Shown in pieces: positions 18,167 through 27,300 of a DNA stretch of 64,000 nt (the stretch's first letter is position 1; each line of letters opens with the position of its first letter). The DNA is from JAWPMT01 sp965227935 (GTDB taxonomy: Bacteria; Bacteroidota; Bacteroidia; Cytophagales; Cyclobacteriaceae): assembly GCA_965227935.1 (NCBI GenBank), contig CBDDGS010000055.1:1178001-1242000 (forward strand), written 5' to 3'. Below the pieces are notes generated by a model. The model was not told where the DNA came from. It did no database searches and worked only from the letters and a program-made list of their open reading frames with translations. A program made the translations under genes and the position numbers.

Positions 18167-21100
18167 TTACCTTTTTAGGAACTTCTTCGTAAGTGGCTTG
18201 CCACCGGTATCCAGGTGCAAGGTGTATAGCCCCGTAGGGAGCTGTCTGACATCAATTTTTCGTTGCAATAAGAATCCGCTCATCACCTTCTGTCCACTCA
18301 AATTGGTGATCTGATATTCCACATCGTCCTTGTTGATCATGACGTGGAGATCGGTTCCTACCAGAGGATCAATTGGGTTGGGATACACCTCGAAGATGAG
18401 GGGTGTACCTGTCTGTGTAGATGAGACGAAGTAATTGGCGGTGGTGGCGCTGACACAGAAGTTGGTCGTCTCACTGGAGCCAAACGATCCCCCTGAAGCC
18501 AATGAAGTGGCCCCTGCGGTTAGCGCATAGGATCCACTGCCATAGGCACAGCACATGCCGTCACTATACGAATCATAGATCACCAAGTCATAGCACCCGG
18601 CCGTCAGCGTCGTCGTTTCGACCAACGTGGACCCATCAGGCTGTGAACCATACGGGCCACCGGAAGCAATGACGGTACTGCCATCCCGGATCTCCCATGA
18701 AGTTTCCTCTGGATAGTTGTCGAAAGTCAGGGTAAGATCGACGTCAATCGTCGTGACCGTACCATCGATCAACGATAGGTCATCAATGGCCATGTCTCCC
18801 TGCCACGTGCTACCCGTAGTCCCTACAAAACGCAATTTGACTTGCCCACCTGTGTAGCTGTTCAGATTCACATTGGCAGTCTGCCAGCTGTTGCCCTGAT
18901 TGCCGGACTGCGACCAGATGCTTGACCAGCTATTGTCATCAGTCGTGGCCTCGAGGACCAAACCGCCCATGGCGCTGGCACCATACATATGATATTTGAA
19001 GCTTAGCGTGGCTTCCGACTCACCGCTCAGATCGAAGCAGGGACTCTCGATGATGGTCGTTTTGTTGGAATAGTTGGGGCTTGACGACTCGACATAGATG
19101 TAGAAGCTGCCTTCAGTGGCCGAAGATGGGCCCGTATTATTGGAGGGCGTGCCACCGGATCTGCGACTCCAGTCAAAATCATCCCCACCAACATTGGACC
19201 AGCCACCAAAGCTGGATTCGAAACCTTCCGAATAGGGGATGACCTCAGTGGTGCTACAGCTCAACGCACCACCTGCTGTCGTGACACTCAAGGCACTGCT
19301 GAAGCCTGATTCGTTACTCGCCGCGTCCTTCGCCTTCACCTGGAAGGAGTAGGTTGTATTGGCTGCCAATCCGGTAATGTTGGCGGTGGCACTCGTGACC
19401 GTTCCGAGATTAGACCCGCCTAGGTACACATCGTAACCTGTCACGCCTACATTGTCGGTAGACGCATCCCAGGTAAGTGTTAGTGTAGTTTCAGTCACGT
19501 TGGACGCAGCCAGGTTGGTGGGCACACTCGGAGCTTCCGTGTCGGGTGCGGAGCTGCCGGTCACTTCTATGTTGTCAATGACAATGTCCCCTTGCCATGA
19601 TGTACCGGATACGCCATTGAACCTGAGTAGGAGTGTGCCCCCAGCATAGGCATTCAAACTGACGTCTGCATCATTCCATGCAGCGCCCTGATCGCCCGAC
19701 CGGCTCCAAATGGACGTCCAGTTGTTGCCATTGTCATTGCTGGCCTCGAGGTCGATGGTACCCACGGCGTTGCCAGTCATGTGGTAATTGAAAGTGATAG
19801 AAGCAGCTGTCTCTCCGGAGAGATCAAAGCACGGCGAGGTGATAATTGCACGCTTGTTAGGGTAGCCGGTACCATTTCCCGATACCTCCATATAGATGTA
19901 GTAGGTGCCATCGGCCGCACCAGATGGGCCTGTGCCACTGGACGGGGTGCCGTTGGCATCGACCGTCCAGTTCAGGTCGTCTCCGGTGTTCTGGGTCCAT
20001 GCGCCGATGGTGTTTTCGAAGCTCTCATTGTAGGGGAAAGCGCTGATGCCATTGGGGCAATTGGTAGAACTGGTTGTAAATGTCACCGAGCTGGAAAACG
20101 ATGAAGTCGAGCTATCGGGACACTTGCTGCGAACCTGTGCTTCGTACTGGGTATCGTTACTCAAGCCGGTAAGATTGGTTGACGTTCCGGAGATGTCACT
20201 GATGGTCGTCCAGGTGCTGGTGCCCACTGCCCTATACCTGATGTCATACGTGGCTAGTGGTACCGAATTCCAGCTCAATGTAGCCGTGCTGGTGCCGACA
20301 TTGGAAGGGGACAGGCCCGTAGGCGTGTCTGCGCTGCATACCGGCGGTGTGCCTGTCACACCGGTAACGATCAAGGTGTAATCCTGACTTCCGCCACTCA
20401 ACGACCCTTTGTGTGTGACCGTGATCGTGTATGATCCGGAAGCGCTTCCGACATCTACGCGCTCAAAAGGATCCACGACATTGTCGCCGGTGGTGTTGGC
20501 ATTGACATTGGTGAGTAGGTAAGGAGTGAAGGTGCTGGACGCCTGAGAAACGCGAATATCCAGGTCGTTCACCAACACCGGTGTGCTGAGGTTGGCGGCC
20601 CCTGTATTCGCGGTACCGGCAGGATCCGTCCATGAAATGGATGCCAGCAGGGGATTGATGCCATCAGCATCCACCGTGATCGAATACGTCTGTCCGGGAT
20701 TGAGTGTAAGTTCTTCAATTCGGGACTCATTGCCGTTTTGGGAGATGGCCTCGGCTGCTCGTTTGGCATTTAGCAGGCCCCACCCAAAGATGGCGTCAGG
20801 CCCTGCGATACCCGCATCATCTGCCGTATGCATCGCCAGCCCCTTCAGGGTCGCAGCACGCATGAAGCCGCCGTTGACATTGTTGTAATGCTGCTGCAGA
20901 AGCAGCAACGTACCGGTGACATTGGGCGAAGCCATCGAGGTCCCTGATATGGAGTTGTAGGCCGCATCGCTGTCGTCGTAGGTGGAGTAAACTCCAGTTC
21001 CGTTTCCGACGATGTCGGGTTTGATGCGGAGGTCATCCGTAGGCCCCTCGCTACTGGAACTGTTGATCGACACTGAGATGAGCGATCCATCAGAGCTCAC

Positions 21101-22003
21101 ACTGGCATCCTGTGCATTGCCGACGACCATGTTGTTCTTACTGGTTGCATGGCCATTGAGCTTGTCATAGGCAGACGCCCCATTCTTTGGGTTGCCGTTG
21201 GAAGAGTTGTCGTTGCCGTCGTTACCCGCGGCAACTACCATCAGGTAGTAGGGAGAGTTGTACATGAGATTGTCCCAGTCCCGGGATTCGTCGATGTATG
21301 CGCCAAAATACCAATCCGGGATCAAGCTGGCCCTGTATCCGTAGGAGTGGTTGGACAACAACATGCCATTGGCAGCTTCCGCGGCCGCTTCTGACAGATC
21401 GCTGTTCCAATCGTGGGTCAGCGCTCTTGCCTGTGGCGCCATCCCTTTGGAGGCAGCTACGACGCCGGATGCCACGATGGTACCGGTGACATGCTGCGCA
21501 TGGAAGCTGTTCCCATTGAGGGACGTGACCCCATCATTGATCGTGACACGGTTGTTCCCTCCCGGTCCATCAAACTCCTGGTGCGTAGTTCTGGTTGGAC
21601 CTCCATCCCACACATGAGCAGTCATGTTTTGCCCATCGAGGCTGAGGCCGAGAGATCCACCGATATTCAGGTGATTGGCGCGAGTAGAAACTGCCGCATC
21701 CACATTGTAAACAGTGAAGTAAATGGGGTACCCGTCGGGAGAGACTGCGATCAGTTCGTCGATCGAGCCGTCATCATTTACCCGAAGCGTTTCCCAGCCA
21801 TTCAGGGCGGCCATGTTCAGTGCCTCCGCCTTGCGAAACTGAGCCTGAAGTTGATAGTCCTGACTTAACTGTCGAAGCTGTGGGAGATTGTAGCTGTTAC
21901 TGATTTGTCGCCTTTGCTGCGGTGTTTGCGCAAAGACAGGTAAAAAGTTGGACAACACGAGAGCCAACAACAGAGCTCTCCTGAGTCGCTTAAACTGGTT
22001 CAT
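18167..22003 (-). CDS. large secreted S8 subtilase with fibronectin-III and MAM-like modules and T9SS sorting domain
   Basis: 1278 residues. Signal peptide 1-25, then a short propeptide-like region. Catalytic triad: Asp133 (HVWDGG), His171 (AQHVTGTI) and Ser near 355 (GTSMASPNVTG). Then a pre-peptidase-C-like beta domain (YSITVDADGINPLLASISW), two fibronectin-III units (starting CSADTPTGLSPSN and PSVPTNLAASNVT) alternating with two MAM/LamG-like modules that share SPCFDLSGE, a CUB-like stretch (FDNYPEETSWEIRDGST), and a C-terminal type A T9SS sorting domain (VYPNPIDP...KKFLKR). It should be exported by type IX secretion and retained or released at the cell surface as a degradative protease. 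Confidence 0.92.
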   Translation of the reverse strand: MNQFKRLRRALLLALVLSNFLPVFAQTPQQRRQISNSYNLPQLRQLSQDYQLQAQFRKAEALNMAALNGWETLRVNDDGSIDELIAVSPDGYPIYFTVYNVDAAVSTRANHLNIGGSLGLSLDGQNMTAHVWDGGPTRTTHQEFDGPGGNNRVTINDGVTSLNGNSFHAQHVTGTIVASGVVAASKGMAPQARALTHDWNSDLSEAAAEAANGMLLSNHSYGYRASLIPDWYFGAYIDESRDWDNLMYNSPYYLMVVAAGNDGNDNSSNGNPKNGASAYDKLNGHATSKNNMVVGNAQDASVSSDGSLISVSINSSSSEGPTDDLRIKPDIVGNGTGVYSTYDDSDAAYNSISGTSMASPNVTGTLLLLQQHYNNVNGGFMRAATLKGLAMHTADDAGIAGPDAIFGWGLLNAKRAAEAISQNGNESRIEELTLNPGQTYSITVDADGINPLLASISWTDPAGTANTGAANLSTPVLVNDLDIRVSQASSTFTPYLLTNVNANTTGDNVVDPFERVDVGSASGSYTITVTHKGSLSGGSQDYTLIVTGVTGTPPVCSADTPTGLSPSNVGTSTATLSWNSVPLATYDIRYRAVGTSTWTTISDISGTSTNLTGLSNDTQYEAQVRSKCPDSSTSSFSSSVTFTTSSTNCPNGISAFPYNESFENTIGAWTQNTGDDLNWTVDANGTPSSGTGPSGAADGTYYIYMEVSGNGTGYPNKRAIITSPCFDLSGETAASITFNYHMTGNAVGTIDLEASNDNGNNWTSIWSRSGDQGAAWNDADVSLNAYAGGTLLLRFNGVSGTSWQGDIVIDNIEVTGSSAPDTEAPSVPTNLAASNVTETTLTLTWDASTDNVGVTGYDVYLGGSNLGTVTSATANITGLAANTTYSFQVKAKDAASNESGFSSALSVTTAGGALSCSTTEVIPYSEGFESSFGGWSNVGGDDFDWSRRSGGTPSNNTGPSSATEGSFYIYVESSSPNYSNKTTIIESPCFDLSGESEATLSFKYHMYGASAMGGLVLEATTDDNSWSSIWSQSGNQGNSWQTANVNLNSYTGGQVKLRFVGTTGSTWQGDMAIDDLSLIDGTVTTIDVDLTLTFDNYPEETSWEIRDGSTVIASGGPYGSQPDGSTLVETTTLTAGCYDLVIYDSYSDGMCCAYGSGSYALTAGATSLASGGSFGSSETTNFCVSATTANYFVSSTQTGTPLIFEVYPNPIDPLVGTDLHVMINKDDVEYQITNLSGQKVMSGFLLQRKIDVRQLPTGLYTLHLDTGGKPLTKKFLKR

Positions 22004-22495
22004 GGAATTGTGTTTTAGGTTAGATTGAAAAAGTGGAATTTAGTGATTGATCACTATATTCTATTTTCAGTCCTAAACGAAGAAAAATCTTCTTATATAG
22101 GAGCATAAACACGACGATTCCCACATCGCATTGAGATTTCTTTTCTTATTTCCACCAATCAAGGTCTACGCCAACGCGGGAGAATAGCACGTTTAGAGGC
22201 GTGGACAGGTATCTTCGAATGGTAGTTTGTTTGCCCCATGGGGTGCGCCTATGTGTGAATCAATCAACTAGGATCAGGCACCATGGTAGGGTGTATAGGT
22301 CGTGTTGGTCATTGATGTATGATGTCATACTATTTGTCCGGTCGTTTCCCGCCAGGAGAATGAGAGAACAGTCAATGCAGGATGAATATCTATGTCAGTC
22401 TTCTCAAATCATTGGGGTTAGGTACATCATTCCGAGGCGGTGATCAAGTGAGTGCTTGTTGGCAGCTGTGTTTTCTATTATAGTTAAGTTACAGT
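22004..22495. promoter_or_regulatory. intergenic region upstream of the S8 protease, with an inverted repeat
   Basis: 492 bp between divergently placed genes. The one clear signal is TAGTGATTGATCACTA at 22041-22056 (7-bp arms, 2-bp spacer), 38 bp upstream of the protease start codon, a candidate operator or leader element. The rest shows no supported gene; an 80-codon plus-strand frame at 22201 lacks a convincing start and composition. Confidence 0.35.
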
Positions 22496-23188
22496 ATGAA
22501 GAAGTTCCGCGATTATTTAGTTGAGATATCTGTTATTGTAATCGGCATAACGCTGTCGTTCATGGTGGACGAATGGCGGAATTCCAACAAGAGAAGAGCC
22601 CAGGAAAAGGAGATACTCCGAGATCTCAAATTTGGGCTTGAGAAAGACTTGATTGACATTGAGCGATGCGGAATTATTTTCAACAATCAAATTACAAAAA
22701 TTGATTCGGTTCTATTGTTAATGGAAAATGTTAACATGGATGAGAGCTTCCCGCGTTTGGTTTCTCAGTCTCTTTTCAGCACAATTTTTCAAGCGCAGCG
22801 TGGAATTTATGATGACTTGAAAACGAAGGGAATTTCGATCATATCAGAGAAATCGCTACGAGAAAGTATTATTACTCTATTCGATCGTATATACAGGATA
22901 CCAGATTCTCAGGATGAAATATACATCGACCAGTTAAGGTTGCAGATAATGATGTACAGCTTCGAGAATTTCGATAGCTATGGACCATATGTGGGTAAAA
23001 ATGGTTACACCGCATTCAGTTCAGATGTTATGTATCCTCTTGACTACACAGATTTGAGGGCGAGTCCTGTATTCAAGTCATTACTAAACAGCTATCGAAA
23101 AGCCCTTACGGTTAAGGTCACTGGAACGAACATCGTAAAATCTAATATTGAAAATGTAATCGAACTAATAGTTGACGAACTGGAATAA
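22496..23188 (+). CDS. DUF6090-like single-helix membrane protein
   Basis: 230 residues. N-terminal helix with VEISVIVIGITLSFMVDEWRN, the pattern of Bacteroidota DUF6090-like proteins (hydrophobic helix ending in an N/E-W-N/R motif), followed by a long helical, probably coiled, soluble part. Function unknown. Two relatives are encoded at 36729 and 45990. Confidence 0.7.
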   Translation: MKKFRDYLVEISVIVIGITLSFMVDEWRNSNKRRAQEKEILRDLKFGLEKDLIDIERCGIIFNNQITKIDSVLLLMENVNMDESFPRLVSQSLFSTIFQAQRGIYDDLKTKGISIISEKSLRESIITLFDRIYRIPDSQDEIYIDQLRLQIMMYSFENFDSYGPYVGKNGYTAFSSDVMYPLDYTDLRASPVFKSLLNSYRKALTVKVTGTNIVKSNIENVIELIVDELE

Positions 23189-23271
23189 GCAGGGTTAAAC
23201 GTCAAAGTCACAGGCATAACATTTTGCTTATTGCACGCGCTTGATTGCATGCTCTTCGTTACTGCCAATGG

Positions 23272-23850
23272 CTATTCTTTGTTTCTTTCCAGCCATTCCA
23301 ATCTTTTCAGGTCAGGTAGGTGTTTGATGCTAAATTCATCGAATACCGCCTGGAAGCCCTCTCCATCGGGGCTTGCCGCCATCATGCCCACCTGTACCGG
23401 GACATTCGCTTCCAGGTAGCTCAGATTGCTCATGGTATACTCCTGCCCATCGAGGGAATAAAAAATTTCAACGGCATCCAACCTCCTGATGGCTTTGATC
23501 CATACTGATTTTGGCTGCTCCGATAGTTTGATAATGCTCCAGCTACTTTTGCTGTCGGTGACCACCGTACTGTAGTTGTATATCCCATCGACGTATTCAA
23601 TGCCAGTTTTTATCCAGCGCTTTTCATCGATGCGCAGCATCATTCCCATTTGGTCATAGCGGCTCCTGTACTCTCCTGTGATTTTCAGGGTCGCCTCAAA
23701 CTCACCACCTCTTAAGGCATAATAAAATGGTCCGTCATCTGCGGTAAAACCATAGTGCGTTTCACGCCAGTAGTCCGATTTTGGGGTAACAAACATTTCG
23801 AGTTTGTCATCCGTCACTTTCCACAAGTCAGGTTCATTCAACCAGTTCAT
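23272..23850 (-). CDS. DUF1349 family protein (concanavalin-like fold)
   Basis: 192 residues without leader. WLNEPDLWKVTDDKLEMFVTPKSDYWRET, MGMMLRIDEKRWIKTGIEYVDG and VPVQVGMMAASPDGEGFQAVFDEF (given in pieces) match the DUF1349 family, related to concanavalin-like lectin/glucanase folds and sometimes named regulation of enolase protein 1. A carbohydrate-related role is inference. Confidence 0.82.
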   Translation of the reverse strand: MNWLNEPDLWKVTDDKLEMFVTPKSDYWRETHYGFTADDGPFYYALRGGEFEATLKITGEYRSRYDQMGMMLRIDEKRWIKTGIEYVDGIYNYSTVVTDSKSSWSIIKLSEQPKSVWIKAIRRLDAVEIFYSLDGQEYTMSNLSYLEANVPVQVGMMAASPDGEGFQAVFDEFSIKHLPDLKRLEWLERNKE

Positions 23851-23981
23851 ACATTGAGGTTTTGAGTGTGGCTACGCCATTATTAGTAACATGTCAGGGT
23901 CACATTCTTGCACTGCTCCCAAAATAGGTCAACTTCGATGAACCCATAGCCCCTCACAGCAAAGTGAGCGTAACGCTGATA

Positions 23982-24010
23982 GTATAAAGGACATATCATG
24001 CCCTTTATAC
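23982..24010. repeat. inverted repeat after the sulfatase gene
   Basis: GTATAAAGG and CCTTTATAC pair perfectly (9 bp) around an 11-base loop, 17 bp beyond the stop of the sulfatase. There is no T-run, so a terminator is possible but not shown. Confidence 0.4.
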
Positions 24011-24026
24011 ATTGTAGCGATTGACT

Positions 24027-26378
24027 TTAATCTGTCAATGTAACTGTGACGCGATCGAGCGTTCCCGTGAACTCAAATGGACTGCCTTGATACCTGGGGT
24101 CAACCTGAGTTCCAGTATCCTTACCGATATCAAAAGTCTCTGCGAGCGAATAGGTCGAAATATGCGTTGTCTCAAAGTATGCTTCATCCTGCTTTTCGCC
24201 ATTCACATAAAGAGACCCAGTCCCGGGCCAAGGAATAATTTTTCCTGGCTCCAGCTTCGATCTGTCAAGTTCGAATTCGAATTTCAACGTGACTTCACCC
24301 TTTGGAAGGGGCTTAGTTTCCAGTTGGTGATGGACTCCATCGAGGAAGTTGTAGTTATACCTCAACCTTCCATCCTTTATATACATCGTATAGCCTCCAG
24401 TCATTCCACCGCAGGCGACGATCACACCTTCCTCCGAACCAGTCAGATTCACGGTGGTCTCAATGGTATGTGACCGCCCTTTGACCGGCGCTGATGCTTT
24501 TTCTGCAATTCTGACTGCGCCCGGAGCGTAGTAGGTAAACTCTTTCTTGTCGCCAAACAAGACGTAGTTCACGGCATTGAGTCTTGCCAGCATATCATCA
24601 TACATTGGATAGACATTGTTGTCCCAAGCTTCTTTTTCGAATAGTGCTTTGAGTTCCTCGAGCTTCTCAGGATATTCTTCTGCCAGGTCATTGCTTTCAG
24701 AGAAGTCCTCCTCGACGTTGTACAATTCCCAAACGTCCTCGTCAAAAGGTGCTCTTCTGTTGATATCCCAAGGCATTCTATTGGCGTGAATCGTTACTGC
24801 CTTCCAGCCGTCAGCCCAGAGGGCGCGATTTCCAAACATCTCGTAGTATTGGACCTTCTTCGCATTGGGTGCGTCGGGATTGTCAAAGGCGTAGTTCATA
24901 GGAATGCCCGTAAATTCCTGTTGCGGAATCCCATGATATTCTTCCGGAAGTTCAACACCAACAGCTTCCATAATCGTAGGTGCGATGTCGGTGATATGGT
25001 GGTATTGACTTCTGATTTCACCTTTCGCCTTGATGCCTGCCGGCCAGTGCACAACTAACGCATCCTGCTGACCACCCCTATGCTCAGATTGCTTGAAGTA
25101 TGGAAATGGCGTGTTTCCAGCCATGGCCCATCCTGCATGATAATGCGGGTATGAATCCCACTGTCCCCAATTATCATAGTTTCTCATATTCGCCTCAAAT
25201 GGTGTCTGAAGCCCGTTCAAAACATAGGTCTCGTTAAACGTCCCTTGCAGTCCACCTTCACCAGACGCACCATTGTCAGCGGTTACAAAGATCAAAGTAT
25301 TGTCCAGCTCACCGATCCTCTTGAGCGTCTCTACAACCCGTCCGATCTGGAAATCGACGTGCTCCATTTGAGCGGCAAAAACCTCCATTTGTTTGGCGTA
25401 CAGCTTTCTTTGCTCATCTGTCAATGAATCCCAGGCTGGGATTTCATCGATTCGGGCTGATAAGTTGGTATTCTCCGGGGCAATTCCCATTTCGATCTGC
25501 CTGGCGAGAATTTGCTCTCTGGCTTTGTCCCAGCCCATATCAAATTTTCCTTTGTACTTCTCAATGTACTCATCTGGGGCATGGTGGGGCGAATGCATAG
25601 AGCCAGATGCCCAGAGCATCATAAATGGAAGGTCCTTGTCCAACGACTTGTGTCCCGTGATCCATTCGATAGCCCTATCTGCCAGATCCGCATCGAGATG
25701 CTTCGATTTTCTATAGGGCTCGGGATGATGATCGTCCCACATTACCGGGATGAATTGATGAACATCAGCTGCCATGAAATTGTAGCCATGATCAAAACCT
25801 TCATCACTGGGCCATCTGTCAAACGGACCTACCTGCGAAACTTCGTACAACGGTGTGTGGTCCCACTTTCCAAGCGCATAGTTTACATAGCCTTCCTCCT
25901 GAAGGTAATTAGCCACAGACTTAGCCGATGGAGGAACGATGGCGTTATAACCAGGGAAGCCCATAGCAGTTAGCGCGTGAGAGCCCAGACCAATCTTGTG
26001 TGGATTGCGACCAGCCATCAAACTTGCTCGTGAGGGAGAACAAAGTGCTGTTGTGTGGAAATTGTTGAAACGCAGGCCATTTGCCGCGAGGGCATCAATA
26101 TTCGGTGTTTCGATGAGTCCTCCAAAGGATTGTACCTGTGCGAAACCCACGTCGTCCAGAAGAAAGATGATTACGTTTGGGGCGCCAGCGGGTGGTCGCT
26201 GTTTTTCGGGCCACCACTCTTCAGAATCTTCATAACTCTCAGCTATTTTTCCTTTGAATTCCTGGCCGTACTTTGCAAAGTCCTCGCTTATACTTTCTTT
26301 TTCTGGACCATTGCAACTCGAAAATGTTGAAACGCTCAACAGACTGATCCACAGATACCGGTACTTATTTGCTTTCAT
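24027..26378 (-). CDS. arylsulfatase lipoprotein with C-terminal LamG-like domain
   Basis: About 783 residues from the ATG at 26378 (26393 also possible). Lipobox STFSSC. Formylglycine motif CSPSR in TTALCSPSRASL, then GLGSHAL and YALGKWDHTP as in large atsA-type arylsulfatases. Metal ligands in IIFLLDDVGF and TADNGASGEGG. The last 170 residues are a beta-sandwich (SHTIETTVNLTG...), LamG-like. Acts in the envelope on sulfated substrates after maturation of Cys to formylglycine. Confidence 0.9.
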   Translation of the reverse strand: MKANKYRYLWISLLSVSTFSSCNGPEKESISEDFAKYGQEFKGKIAESYEDSEEWWPEKQRPPAGAPNVIIFLLDDVGFAQVQSFGGLIETPNIDALAANGLRFNNFHTTALCSPSRASLMAGRNPHKIGLGSHALTAMGFPGYNAIVPPSAKSVANYLQEEGYVNYALGKWDHTPLYEVSQVGPFDRWPSDEGFDHGYNFMAADVHQFIPVMWDDHHPEPYRKSKHLDADLADRAIEWITGHKSLDKDLPFMMLWASGSMHSPHHAPDEYIEKYKGKFDMGWDKAREQILARQIEMGIAPENTNLSARIDEIPAWDSLTDEQRKLYAKQMEVFAAQMEHVDFQIGRVVETLKRIGELDNTLIFVTADNGASGEGGLQGTFNETYVLNGLQTPFEANMRNYDNWGQWDSYPHYHAGWAMAGNTPFPYFKQSEHRGGQQDALVVHWPAGIKAKGEIRSQYHHITDIAPTIMEAVGVELPEEYHGIPQQEFTGIPMNYAFDNPDAPNAKKVQYYEMFGNRALWADGWKAVTIHANRMPWDINRRAPFDEDVWELYNVEEDFSESNDLAEEYPEKLEELKALFEKEAWDNNVYPMYDDMLARLNAVNYVLFGDKKEFTYYAPGAVRIAEKASAPVKGRSHTIETTVNLTGSEEGVIVACGGMTGGYTMYIKDGRLRYNYNFLDGVHHQLETKPLPKGEVTLKFEFELDRSKLEPGKIIPWPGTGSLYVNGEKQDEAYFETTHISTYSLAETFDIGKDTGTQVDPRYQGSPFEFTGTLDRVTVTLTD

Positions 26379-26482
26379 AGCTTTAGGATTCATGATTGTT
26401 TACAGGGCACCAAGGTACCAACTTCCACCAATCTATTGCTACTCCACCGAGCGCCTCTGACTTGTTCCGAGGAGGAGCCGTC

Positions 26483-27202
26483 TCAGAAGATACCTGGCAT
26501 CAGCCGATAATGCACGCGACGGACATATTCCCGATAGCCTGGCAATTCATCTTGCAGCGTTTTATCTTCCAGGATCGTCCTGATCATGGTAATGATCAAC
26601 GCCACCATGGCTGGTATGAGTATCCATATCGAGTTCAATGCCAGAACAATGCCTGCCAGTGGCAGAATATTTCCAGCATAGCCAGGATGACGTACGATCC
26701 GGTATGGACCACTGTCACACACCACATGCCCCCGGTCCTTCTGGATTCGCACGACGCTAGAGAAGAAACGGTTCTCCACCAAAGCCCACACGGCGAAGGC
26801 GTATCCAAGCAAAATCAGGGTGAATCCCAAGATGTTAAGCCATGTCGGATATATCGGTGACCACCCCAAGCGATGATCTAGCCCTGCCACAATGACCAGG
26901 GGGAAGGATGAACTCACTGCCATTAATGGAGAAAGCACTTTATCCCATGGCTTCACATCGGAAGCCTTGTCAAATTTAGCTCGTTCCGCCAGTAGCCCTG
27001 GATGCCGCCACTCTGCCCATAGGCGTCCTCCAATACCGGATATGACTATCAGCGGTGAGAAGACCCATGCCTGCCACCAACCGAGATCCCCTCCACAAAT
27101 TAGGAGCACCAGTCGTATGAGGAGATATGATATTGTTAATCCTGCCAAATATTTGGGGCTTGCTGGTTGAAAAGTGTTATTATCAGCTGTCTTCGATTCC
27201 AT
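26483..27202 (-). CDS. isoprenylcysteine carboxyl methyltransferase-like membrane protein
   Basis: About 239 residues from the ATG at 27202. Five or six membrane helices and the C-terminal signature GHVVCDSGPYRIVRHPGY followed by a Gly-rich helix and LEDKTLQDELPGYREYVRRV, typical of the ICMT/PEMT-like family that uses S-adenosylmethionine at the membrane. In bacteria the acceptor is generally unknown, so the label describes the fold. Confidence 0.82.
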   Translation of the reverse strand: MESKTADNNTFQPASPKYLAGLTISYLLIRLVLLICGGDLGWWQAWVFSPLIVISGIGGRLWAEWRHPGLLAERAKFDKASDVKPWDKVLSPLMAVSSSFPLVIVAGLDHRLGWSPIYPTWLNILGFTLILLGYAFAVWALVENRFFSSVVRIQKDRGHVVCDSGPYRIVRHPGYAGNILPLAGIVLALNSIWILIPAMVALIITMIRTILEDKTLQDELPGYREYVRRVHYRLMPGIF

Positions 27203-27300
27203 ATAATTCCTCCTCGCTAAACCGCATATCTTCAAATCAAGAATTTCGAAAGGTCACATTTGTGCCTAACGCATCTGTGTGGCCCCTGCCACAAACAAGG

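Noticed and set aside
22201..22443. 80-codon plus-strand frame upstream of the DUF6090-like gene
   Set aside because: Composition is not protein-like, there is no convincing ribosome site, and no family is recognised.
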